From: Clostridium scatologenes
GTDB taxonomy: Bacteria; Bacillota; Clostridia; Clostridiales; Clostridiaceae
Assembly (NCBI RefSeq): GCF_000968375.1
Contig: NZ_CP009933.1
Span: 2,170,001 to 2,234,000 of the forward strand
Length of the DNA: 64,000 bases
Direction of reading: 5' to 3'
Shown here: positions 26,405 through 34,401 of the stretch, piece after piece
How positions within the stretch are numbered: position 1 is the first letter of the stretch
Layout: each line of letters opens with the position of its first letter
Position numbers and translations under genes: made by a program
Notes under the pieces: model-generated
Databases searched by the model: none
What the model was told of the DNA's origin: nothing
The model's input: only the letters and a program-made list of their open reading frames with translations

Positions 26405-26728
26405 TTAAGCACCAATATGTTTAGTTATCATTGCTTCAATATTTGCTTTTGTAGCATCATCCTTTATGACTTCTTCAATTTTTTCTCCATCTTTATAAAG
26501 TATAATTGTAGGAAGTCCTAGCACTCTTTGTGAAATAGCTAATCTTCTAGCCTTTGTAGTATTAAATTTACAAAACTTAACTTTTCCTTCAAATTTAACT
26601 GATAATTCTTCTATATCTGGCAATAAAGCCTGACAAGGTACACAACCATCTCCATAATAATCAACAAGTGTATAACCTTCAGATTCTAAAACCTCACCTT
26701 TAAATGTCTCTTTATCCAAAATTATCAT
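26405..26728 (-). CDS. trxA: Thioredoxin with CVPC active site (copy 2)
   Basis: 107 residues, active site GDGC-VP-C at 29-32. It differs from copy 1 at four or so positions (SEGYT for SKGYT, KFCKFNTT for KFCKLNTT, and MITKHIGA for MIVKHIDA at the end). The ribosome binding site is GAGGGTGAG rather than the GAGGAGG of copy 1. Specific electron donor to GrdA in this operon. Confidence 0.93.
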   Translation of the reverse strand: MIILDKETFKGEVLESEGYTLVDYYGDGCVPCQALLPDIEELSVKFEGKVKFCKFNTTKARRLAISQRVLGLPTIILYKDGEKIEEVIKDDATKANIEAMITKHIGA

Positions 26729-26741
26729 ATTAACTCACCCT

Positions 26742-27689
26742 CTATTCTTCAAAATTTTTTTCTATATATTTCTCTGCTTGTACAGCAGCTATAGCACCAT
26801 CAGCAGCAGCTGTAACTACCTGTCTCAATGGCTTTTCTCTAATATCTCCTGCTGCAAATACACCTTCAATATTAGTTTCCATCTTATCATTAGTTACAAT
26901 ATATCCTGTTTCACTAGTATCAACTAATTCTTTAACTAATTGATTTGTAGGTAAATAGCCAACGAATACAAATATTCCAAAAGTTCCATCTTCTTCATCT
27001 GCAAAATATTCGCTCAATTCGCCTGTTTTAGTATCCTTAAATACTGCTGACTCTACTATTCCATCACCTTTTATTTCAGTGATTACTGAGTTCCACTTTA
27101 TTTCAATTTTAGGGTTTTTAAAAGCCTTTTCTTGTATTGATTTTGCAGCTCTTAATTCATCTCTTCTATGAACTATAGTAACCTTTTTAGCAAACTTTGT
27201 TAAATAAATAGCTTCTTCAATGGCTGAATCTCCTCCGCCTACTACAAAGACCTCTAAATCCTCAAAGAATTCAGCATCACAAGTTGCACAGTAAGATACA
27301 CCTTTACCTATCAATTCATTTTCTCCAGGGCAGCCAATTTTTCTAGGGTTAGCTCCTGTAGCAATAATTACAGATTTAGCATAGTATTCTTCATTCTCAC
27401 CTTTTAATTTTTTTATCTTTCCAGTAAAATCAACTTCTTTTATGTTATCTTTTTTCCTTTCAGCACCAAAGCTCTCAACCTGCTCTTCCATTCGAGCAAT
27501 TAAACTTGGTCCTGTAGCATGCTGAACTGATCCTGGATAATTAGCTACTTCATCTGTGATTACAATTTGTCCACCTACTTTGACTCTCTCCAGTATCAAA
27601 GTCTTTAGTCTAGCTCTTGCTGAGTATATAGCTGCAGAAAGTCCTGCTGGACCAGATCCAATTATAATAACATCATAAATATTATTCAT
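26742..27689 (-). CDS. trxB: Thioredoxin reductase (copy 2)
   Basis: 315 residues, with CATC at 134-137 and all FAD and NADPH motifs. Only about four residues differ from copy 1 (QHATG for KDATG, FFEDLE for FFEGLE, EKNFEE for ENNFEE). The nucleotide sequence of the two trxB genes is almost the same over long uninterrupted stretches, more so than for grdI, pointing to recent duplication or gene conversion. ATG start with AGAAGG upstream. Confidence 0.95.
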   Translation of the reverse strand: MNNIYDVIIIGSGPAGLSAAIYSARARLKTLILERVKVGGQIVITDEVANYPGSVQHATGPSLIARMEEQVESFGAERKKDNIKEVDFTGKIKKLKGENEEYYAKSVIIATGANPRKIGCPGENELIGKGVSYCATCDAEFFEDLEVFVVGGGDSAIEEAIYLTKFAKKVTIVHRRDELRAAKSIQEKAFKNPKIEIKWNSVITEIKGDGIVESAVFKDTKTGELSEYFADEEDGTFGIFVFVGYLPTNQLVKELVDTSETGYIVTNDKMETNIEGVFAAGDIREKPLRQVVTAAADGAIAAVQAEKYIEKNFEE

Positions 27690-27784
27690 ATTGCACCTTC
27701 TTTCTTAATATTTCAACAATATTTACTTACTACTTAGGTAAATATACTTTTAATTTATCATTTTTAAATACTACTATTTATTCC

Positions 27785-29275
27785 TTAAACTTTCTCTTCC
27801 TGAAGAGCCTTGTATATGCTGTAGCACATGGCAAGCATAATCAGCATGAATGGAAAGGCAGCAGCAATGGAAGCCGTTTGAAGTGTCTTTATTGCAGCAG
27901 TTCCTCCTACTAAAATAATCATTATAGTAACAGCTCCTTGAGCAACTCCCCAAAATCCACTTAGTTTTTTACTTGGATTCAAATCTCCTCCAGATGTCAG
28001 CATACTTAATACATACGTAGCTGAAGTAGCAGCTCCTGCAAAAGACGTAATGATTAGGATAAGAGCCAATGGCGCAGTGATAACATAAAGTGGTAGATGC
28101 TGTAATGTTACAAATAAAGCAGTGGAAATATTAGTTTTAACAGCTGCCTGAATTGCACCATTTGATAATGCATCTAAATTAAATGCAGCTCCACCATAGA
28201 TTGCAAGCCATAAGAAGCAGAAACCAGAAGGCAAGAACACTGATGCAAGTATAAACTCACGAATAGTACGGCCTCTGGAAACACGTGCTATGAACTGACC
28301 TACAAATCCTGCCCATGCAATATACCAAGCTCTGTAGAATACTGGCCAAGCTTTAGTCCATTCAATATTGCCCATCCACATACTCTGTCCTATAAAGTTT
28401 TGAATATAATCACCAAGTGTGTGTGTAAAAGTATTTAGTATAAATACCATCCCACCAAATAGAAAAATAAATACCATAAATCCAATTGAAAGCCATACCT
28501 TCACGTCAGCAACAGCCTGCATCGCCTTATGCAATCCAGATACAGTAGCAAGCGTAAATATCGCTGTCATAATTGCAATAATAATAGCAGTCATACCAGG
28601 TGTAGCTTTAATTCCCCAGATATACTGTATTCCTGTGGCAATCTGGCCAGCTCCTAGTCCCAAGCTTGTCGCTACACCAAACATCGTAGCAAATACCGCT
28701 ATTACATCAATGGTCTTACCGATAGGTCCGCGAATGCGGTCACCAAGGATTGGATAAAAAGCCGAGCTGATTAAACAAGGAAGCCCTTTTCGATACTGAA
28801 AATAACCCAAAGCTAAACCACAAACCGCATAAATAATCCAAACATGAATACCAAAATCATTAAATACAATCCTCATGGCATCATGCATAGCTTGTGGAGT
28901 TCCTGGCTGCGCCACAGGTGGTGCCATATAATGACTTATAGGTTCAGCAATGGACCAAAAAACCATTCCGATTCCCATTCCCCCTCCAAATAGCATAGTA
29001 AACCACTGGAAAGTTGTAAATTCCGGTTTTTCATCATCTTTCCCCAGCTTAATTTTACCGTAACGGCTGAGAGCAATAACAAATATAAATATTGTAAATA
29101 TAAATACTGATAAAAGATATAGCCAACCAAAATTAGTAGTTAAAAATGATAACACACCATTGGATGTTTTAGCCATTTGAGAAGGCAGGATTATACTAAA
29201 TGCTACAAATACCAGAGCTATACCTGCAGAGACATACAGAACTGAGCGGTCTTTTGACTTTTGTTCATTTGACAT
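27785..29275 (-). CDS. BCCT-family transporter (betaine/carnitine/choline)
   Basis: 496 residues, about twelve hydrophobic segments. It has the BCCT landmarks: GGGMGIGMVFWSIAEPISHY with the Trp-containing substrate region on the next helices, and WYIAWAGFVGQFIARVSRGR-TIREF, the family signature. BCCT carriers take up quaternary amines by sodium or proton symport, or by exchange. Placed between grdH and trxB of module 2, it most likely imports glycine betaine for the reductase. It has no counterpart in module 1. Its ribosome binding site is GGAGG at good distance. Its codon use seems somewhat richer in G and C than that of its neighbours. Confidence 0.9.
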   Translation of the reverse strand: MSNEQKSKDRSVLYVSAGIALVFVAFSIILPSQMAKTSNGVLSFLTTNFGWLYLLSVFIFTIFIFVIALSRYGKIKLGKDDEKPEFTTFQWFTMLFGGGMGIGMVFWSIAEPISHYMAPPVAQPGTPQAMHDAMRIVFNDFGIHVWIIYAVCGLALGYFQYRKGLPCLISSAFYPILGDRIRGPIGKTIDVIAVFATMFGVATSLGLGAGQIATGIQYIWGIKATPGMTAIIIAIMTAIFTLATVSGLHKAMQAVADVKVWLSIGFMVFIFLFGGMVFILNTFTHTLGDYIQNFIGQSMWMGNIEWTKAWPVFYRAWYIAWAGFVGQFIARVSRGRTIREFILASVFLPSGFCFLWLAIYGGAAFNLDALSNGAIQAAVKTNISTALFVTLQHLPLYVITAPLALILIITSFAGAATSATYVLSMLTSGGDLNPSKKLSGFWGVAQGAVTIMIILVGGTAAIKTLQTASIAAAFPFMLIMLAMCYSIYKALQEEKV

Positions 29276-29304
29276 GATTAATTTTCCTCCTTCACAAAAT
29301 TAAT

Positions 29305-29342
29305 CTAAATAGGTCTCATCCATTTTAACAAGACCTATTTAG
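29305..29342 (-). other. 12-bp stem-loop between grdH2 and the BCCT gene
   Basis: CTAAATAGGTCT (29305-29316) pairs with AGACCTATTTAG (29331-29342). It lacks a T-run on the transcribed strand, so it may stabilise or process the operon mRNA or attenuate rather than terminate. Confidence 0.5.
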
Positions 29343-29425
29343 TTATATAAAACTCATTTTCCTTTTGTTACATTGAGCAAGTAATTCTCACAAAATCACA
29401 GATTTTGACTCTCTGTCTAACTGAT

Positions 29426-30739
29426 TTAGATCTTTACTTTAAAAACAGTTTGTTCTTCAATATCAGTAGCAAGAGCGTCTAAAGCTACACCCACTCTATG
29501 ATATCTTAATTTCCACTGATGATCTTTAGAATCTGAAGGATTTCCAAGTGGATAAGGAATAGAAATAGTTGGTACTATTCTATTTGAACCTACTGTTGTT
29601 GCTACAGGAATTAAATTACACATTTGAACAACTGGGAATCCAGCTCTTTCAATTTCTTTTACCATTGTTGCACCGCAACGTGTACAAGTTCCTCAGGTGG
29701 ACGTTAGTACAACTGCGTTTACATTAGCTTCTTTTAAATATACAATAATTTCTTTTGCCATTCTAGCAGCCTCACCTTGAGTAGTTCCAGTTCCAACTGT
29801 AGAATAGAAATACTCATGGAACTTACCTATTTTTCCTTCTTTTTCATATGCCCTAAAAGCATCTAATGGTACTATTACATTAGGATCTGCATCTGCTGCT
29901 GCTGGGTCAAATCCTGCATGGATTGTCTTAAATACTCCACCTTCTAATCTGTCTAACTTTGACACATCATATCTTCCCCATCTTGTTGCTGAAGCAGATT
30001 GAATTCTATCAGGATTATCTACAGGAACTATACCTCCAGTTGTTACACAAGCTATAATTGCTTTACTTAAATCTTTAATAGCTGGTGCTATTGGAACTCT
30101 ATCCATTTTAGGAATAGGAAGTTCTGTTTCAAATTTTTCACCATTCAATTTCTTTATCATCATTTCCACTACTCTATCAGCAGCTGGTTTTCCTGATTCA
30201 AGCCAAACTTGATGTCTTTTTCCTCTTCCATAGTAGCCTTCTTCTTCTGCAGAAAGAAGCCTTTCACCACTAAGTATTTTATTTCCAAAGTTAGCCATTG
30301 CCTTTACATCTTTTCTCATTCTTCCAGCATTATTTCCACCTATAAAGATGTAAACGTCTTTTTTGAACATTTCAACACCAGGATTTTCAATGTGCATAGA
30401 TGATATTACTGGTACATTAAATTTTTCTTTCACTGCTTTACATATAACTCCGCAAGCATTTCCATATCTACCTGCTTGGAATGCAGGTCCTGCAAAGAAT
30501 ATGTCAAATTCTTTTCCCTCTAAAAATCCTAGTATTTTTTCTACTGCTTCTTTTTCATTAGATCCCATAAAGTTATCTCCACATATTATTGTGTGAGTTA
30601 CTTCTGCATCTTTAAGTTGCTTATTTAATTCTAAAGCAGGTCCAACTAACCCTTCTCTTATTTCTGGTTGAAAATCTGCCTTGTCCTCTCCACCTATTTG
30701 TCCAAAGAATTGGTTCAAATATAAAATTGCTTTTTTCAT
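29426..30739 (-). CDS. grdH: Betaine reductase component B selenoprotein GrdH (copy 2), UGA=Sec349
   Basis: 437 residues with UGA at 29693-29695 read as Sec in UGT-C-TR-C. Only about seven residues in the first 348 differ from copy 1. The ribosome binding site AAGGAGGTG overlaps the end of grdI. Its neighbours are grdI upstream and a BCCT transporter downstream, which favours betaine over sarcosine as the substrate. Confidence 0.9.
29667..29695 (-). promoter_or_regulatory. Sec UGA and putative SECIS hairpin in grdH copy 2
   Basis: UGA at 29693-29695 with GTTGC-GGT-GCAAC downstream (29667-29679). The outermost pair of the copy 1 stem is lost here (C to T change at 29666), but the inner five pairs and the GGU loop remain. 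Confidence 0.6.
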
Positions 30740-30754
30740 TTAAGCTGCACCTCC

Positions 30755-32080
30755 TTAAAAATCTTTCATTGTCTTTGGTGACCAACCAACAGCCTGATCT
30801 CCACAGAACATAGCATTGTTTTCCATAATAATTGAACCATCTTCTCTTACTGAAGGTCCTAATATTTCATCATTTGACCAACCGCCAGACAAACCATCTC
30901 TAGCTAAAGCTTGTAATTCGCCTATAACAGTCTCCATTGGAGGTAGTTCTATTAACTCTGAAACGTTTCCAGTGGATACTATAGCATCTGCCTTTATATC
31001 TAAAGAAACTAGAGGTTGAGATTCTCCATCTCTTCCTGTACATTCATTAGTAATACCACAAGTTTTAACTCCAGCATCTTCTAAAGCTACTATACATGCT
31101 ATGAAATCTGCATCTGGATTTCCATATCCTTCTTCAGCTACGATAGCTCCATCTGCACCTAGTGATTTAGCCATTTGAGCTACAAATAAAGCTGAACGTT
31201 TCTTTTGCTCTAATGCTACATTAAGGTTGGACATTATAACTCCTAAGAAGTTAAGTGTTTTACCATGCTCTGCATAAAGTCTTTTAATAGTTGGATTATT
31301 CTGAAAATCATAAGTTGACCACTTTGATGAACATGGCATGAAGCTTCCTGAAATCACAGCTCCGTCCAATACTTCATTTGGATGCATAAAGGTTGGAACC
31401 ATATGGTTTGCATCCCATCCATAAACTAAATCATTATATCCCATTTCTTCCATTTGTGATTGAGGCTGCATTACAAATACAACACTTGGAAGTTTTTGAA
31501 CAGCTTCAGGTCTTTTTGTAACAGGATCCAATTCAAAAGTTTCAATATCTTCAGGCTCTAAATCCTTAACACAATTTCCTATATATTCGGCTAATTTATG
31601 TCCTGCCCATCTTAAAGCTTTATTTTTCTTCTGCTGTTCGCGCTTTTCAAAATCCTCATCTGTATCACCTACAAGCACTATGTTTTTTAGTTGTGAATAG
31701 TAAGTGTATTTTGCACCCTCACCACTCATATCTATCAATCCATCCTGGAATCCACCCCAATGCTTACCAACAACAAGCAAGCTGCAATCTTTAAGTGCAT
31801 GTGTACGACCCTCTCCAACTGGAACTACATCTCCAGTTACCCCTGGAAATAATGTGTTTCCATCAACCTTAACTCTACATTCAATAGCTTCCTTTACAGG
31901 AACAAGACGAACTTTGTCTCCAGGCTTTACAATTAAAAGGTCTGCCTCAGTAATATGTTCATCTTCCAATACATAATCTAAAGCTTCTTTTTTGTTAATT
32001 GTTAAAATGCCCTCTTTATAACTTGTTGAACTGCCAAAAACAATATCCTTAACATGAAAGTTTCCAATTTCAAGTTTCAT
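30755..32080 (-). CDS. grdI: Betaine reductase component B proprotein GrdI (copy 2)
   Basis: 441 residues starting MKLEIGNFHVKDIVFG at ATG 32080, with AGGAGG nine bases upstream; the frame is open for 27 more codons without support. The likely self-cleavage residue is Cys250 in SGSFMPCSSKW. This is the first gene of module 2. Differences from copy 1 are dense in residues 15-200 and nearly absent afterwards, a mosaic pattern. Confidence 0.9.
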   Translation of the reverse strand: MKLEIGNFHVKDIVFGSSTSYKEGILTINKKEALDYVLEDEHITEADLLIVKPGDKVRLVPVKEAIECRVKVDGNTLFPGVTGDVVPVGEGRTHALKDCSLLVVGKHWGGFQDGLIDMSGEGAKYTYYSQLKNIVLVGDTDEDFEKREQQKKNKALRWAGHKLAEYIGNCVKDLEPEDIETFELDPVTKRPEAVQKLPSVVFVMQPQSQMEEMGYNDLVYGWDANHMVPTFMHPNEVLDGAVISGSFMPCSSKWSTYDFQNNPTIKRLYAEHGKTLNFLGVIMSNLNVALEQKKRSALFVAQMAKSLGADGAIVAEEGYGNPDADFIACIVALEDAGVKTCGITNECTGRDGESQPLVSLDIKADAIVSTGNVSELIELPPMETVIGELQALARDGLSGGWSNDEILGPSVREDGSIIMENNAMFCGDQAVGWSPKTMKDF

Positions 32081-32177
32081 TATTGAACCTCCTCTACCAT
32101 AAAAATTATTTTTTAATTGTTGAAATTGTCTAAATAGTACTATTTGAATAAATAGTATCACATCATATTTGTTTTTT

Positions 32178-32206
32178 CAATCGTGATTGTATAATAATCG
32201 CGATTG
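32178..32206. promoter_or_regulatory. 29-bp imperfect palindrome, putative TetR operator of module 2
   Basis: CAATCGTGATT (32178-32188) and AATCGCGATTG (32196-32206) are arms around a TATAAT. It corresponds to the 43-bp palindrome of module 1 in place and core sequence (CAATC-TGATT), but with CG where copy 1 has CA. The rest of the 306-bp gap up to the TetR gene holds a TTATAAT near 32346 that may drive the regulator. Confidence 0.7.
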
Positions 32207-32386
32207 TTTGTTATTAAATTATCAAATTCATTCTATTATAAATTTTAATAGAGCTGAAAAGGATTGCAATACCTGCATTTCAAGATTTCATGCTATAGAA
32301 ATTTGAAATACACTCTATAAGATTGAGTAATACGCTTACTATATGTTATAATAGAATATATCAATTAAACATTTCTGGAGGACAAA

Positions 32387-33049
32387 ATGGATAAAAGAGA
32401 AATAAAAAGATATAGAAATATGAGTTATTTTATTGATGCTGCTGTTCAAATCATGGATGAGGAAGGAATTGAATTCGTTACAATAAGGAAAGTTGCCGAT
32501 TTAGCAGGATATAATAGTGCTACCCTCTACAACTATTTTCAAAGCCTAGATGAACTTATACTGTTTGCTTCAATAAGGCATCTTAAAGAATATATCTTAA
32601 ACTTAAAAGAATACATAAAATCAGCAAATAACAGCCTTGAAAGGTATTATAAAATATGGGAATGTTTTTGCAGATACTCTTTTTCACGGCCTCAAATATA
32701 TAACAATATTTTTTTTGGAAAGCGCAATAATTCCCTATCACAGATAATCAAAGAGTATTATTCCATTTTTCCTGAAGAACTAGTTGGGCAACTAGAGGAG
32801 CTAATGCCAATGCTTTTAAGTACTGATTTATATGCAAGGAATTTAATATTATTATCAAAAATTCAATTAGAGGGTTATCTAAACAATTCAGACTTAAATG
32901 ATGTTAATGAAATGACTATACTCCTATATCATGGAATGCTGGTAAAAGTTTTAAATTCAGAAAATCAATTAAAAATAGAGGATGTATCAAAAAAAACACT
33001 TGGATATATTAAACAAGTTTTAGACTCTTTTATAATACAAAAAAGATAA
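32387..33049 (+). CDS. TetR-family regulator divergent from grd module 2
   Basis: 220 residues, with DNA-binding helices in TIRKVADLAGYNSATLYNYF followed by a variable helical domain. It is a clear paralogue of the regulator of module 1: the stretch KRYRNMSYFIDAA, the recognition helix and the FFGKRN-LSQIIKEYYSIFPEEL region are shared. Its operator palindrome differs slightly, so the two proteins may have diverged in specificity or may cross-regulate. GGAGG precedes the ATG. A strong hairpin follows the stop. Confidence 0.88.
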   Translation: MDKREIKRYRNMSYFIDAAVQIMDEEGIEFVTIRKVADLAGYNSATLYNYFQSLDELILFASIRHLKEYILNLKEYIKSANNSLERYYKIWECFCRYSFSRPQIYNNIFFGKRNNSLSQIIKEYYSIFPEELVGQLEELMPMLLSTDLYARNLILLSKIQLEGYLNNSDLNDVNEMTILLYHGMLVKVLNSENQLKIEDVSKKTLGYIKQVLDSFIIQKR

Positions 33050-33073
33050 TAGAAATCTATTCTCAGATTAATA

Positions 33074-33103
33074 AAAAACCGCCGATATAAAAATCGGCGG
33101 TTT
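33074..33103. terminator. Terminator shared by tetR2 and butanediol dehydrogenase
   Basis: AAACCGCCGAT (33076-33086) and ATCGGCGGTTT (33093-33103), an 11-bp GC-rich stem with a 6-nt loop, between two convergent genes. Confidence 0.85.
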
Positions 33104-33143
33104 GACTTTCCACATAAATACCTGGCTATCAAATATAAAACTA

Positions 33144-34217
33144 TTATAAAAGTGATTTATCTGGAGTTATAAGTATTTTTACATGTGATTTCTTTTCTGG
33201 CCCAGTTAAAGCACCAAAGCCTTCTTCTACTATGTTATCTAATAGTGCTTTCTTTGTAATATATCCTTCTGCTTTTATTCTTCCATCACTCATTTGTGCA
33301 ATTGTTGCTGGGAATTCATGTCTATAAGCTAATGTTCCAACTATTTTCTTTTCAGAGAATACTAAAACATTAGGATTAAAGCTTGTCTCGCCTTCCCAAA
33401 TACTTGTTATTACCATAGTTCCTTCAAACTTCAATGAGTCAAGTCCAGTATCAAAACCTATCTTAGCACCAGTAGTTTCAAAAGCTGCATCAACACCAAC
33501 CCCACCTGTAAGCTTTTTAACTTCTTCAGCTATATTAACTTCATTTGGATCAAGAACTACATCTGCACCAGCTCTTTTTGCATATTCCTGTCTTACTGAT
33601 TTTCTCTGTAAAACAACTACAAGCTTAGCACCAGCTGCTTTTAAACATTCAATAGTTGCAAGTCCTATTGGACCTGATCCTAATACTAAAGCTGTATCTC
33701 CAGTTTTAAAATTAGCGATTCTTATTGAATGAAGTGCTACTGCCATAGGTTCTATTAATGCAGCTTGTTCGTAAGACATATTATCCGGAATTTTATGAAT
33801 AAATTCTTCTGGGAATACAGTATATTCTGCAAATCCACCACCGCTTCCACAAAGTCCATGGAAACCTAGAGATGAACAAAGATTATATTTTCCTTCTCTA
33901 CATGCTGGACATTTACCACAAGCCACAATTGGTTCAACAACTACTCTATCTCCAACATTAAAATTACTTACTCCTTCACCTATTTCTACAACTTCTCCTG
34001 AAAATTCATGACCTAAAACTACAGGAGCTACATTACCACTTAGAGGATGAGGTTGTCCTACTGGAATAAATATAGGACCTCCTAAATATTCATGCAAATC
34101 AGAACCACAAATTCCACACCATTTAACCTTAATTTTCACTGAGCCCTTCACTACCTTTGGTTCTTCAATTTCTTCAACTCTAACATCTTTCTTATCATAC
34201 CATAATGCTGCTTTCAT
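33144..34217 (-). CDS. Zinc-dependent 2,3-butanediol (acetoin) dehydrogenase
   Basis: 357 residues of the medium-chain dehydrogenase family. Catalytic zinc ligands are in WCGICGSDLHEY and VLGHEFSGEV; the structural zinc lobe is ACGKCPACREGKYNLCSSLG; the NAD site is VLGSGPIGLATIECLKAAGA. The sequence resembles (R,R)-2,3-butanediol dehydrogenases of clostridia and bacilli, which interconvert acetoin and butanediol. A sigma54 promoter and UAS sites for an AcoR-like activator lie immediately upstream, supporting an acetoin-related role. A related sorbitol/threonine dehydrogenase activity cannot be excluded. Confidence 0.88.
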   Translation of the reverse strand: MKAALWYDKKDVRVEEIEEPKVVKGSVKIKVKWCGICGSDLHEYLGGPIFIPVGQPHPLSGNVAPVVLGHEFSGEVVEIGEGVSNFNVGDRVVVEPIVACGKCPACREGKYNLCSSLGFHGLCGSGGGFAEYTVFPEEFIHKIPDNMSYEQAALIEPMAVALHSIRIANFKTGDTALVLGSGPIGLATIECLKAAGAKLVVVLQRKSVRQEYAKRAGADVVLDPNEVNIAEEVKKLTGGVGVDAAFETTGAKIGFDTGLDSLKFEGTMVITSIWEGETSFNPNVLVFSEKKIVGTLAYRHEFPATIAQMSDGRIKAEGYITKKALLDNIVEEGFGALTGPEKKSHVKILITPDKSLL

Positions 34218-34268
34218 AATATTACCTCCAAATTTAATATAATTGTTAATTCATTCACATATATACTT

Positions 34269-34285
34269 AGCAAATAGCATGCCAA
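34269..34285 (-). promoter_or_regulatory. Sigma54 -24/-12 promoter of the butanediol dehydrogenase gene
   Basis: On the minus strand TTGGCATGCTATTTGCT fits the consensus TGGCAC-N5-TTGCW with a single mismatch and exact spacing. It lies about 55 bases before the ATG, between the UAS repeats and the gene. Confidence 0.85.
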
Positions 34286-34288
34286 AAT

Positions 34289-34316
34289 AAAAAAAGCTCG
34301 TTATCAAGCTCTTTTT
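34289..34316 (-). terminator. Terminator of the sigma54 activator gene
   Basis: On the minus strand AAAAAGAGCT pairs with AGCTTTTTTT around an 8-nt loop, ending in a T-run. It separates the activator gene from the promoter of the next gene. Confidence 0.65.
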
Positions 34317-34324
34317 ATTTCAAG

Positions 34325-34364
34325 TGTATCATATTGACACATTTAAAACTGTACCATATTGACA
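34325..34364 (-). promoter_or_regulatory. Two UAS repeats for the AcoR-like activator
   Basis: TGTCAATATGGTACA (34350-34364) and TGTCAATATGATACA (34325-34339) on the minus strand, 25 bases apart, so not exactly the same helix face, some 40-95 bases upstream of the -24 box. They stand directly after the stop of the activator gene. Confidence 0.75.
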
Positions 34365-34401
34365 GGCAAAAATTGTTTTTCTCATTTTGGCACACTATCA
34401 T

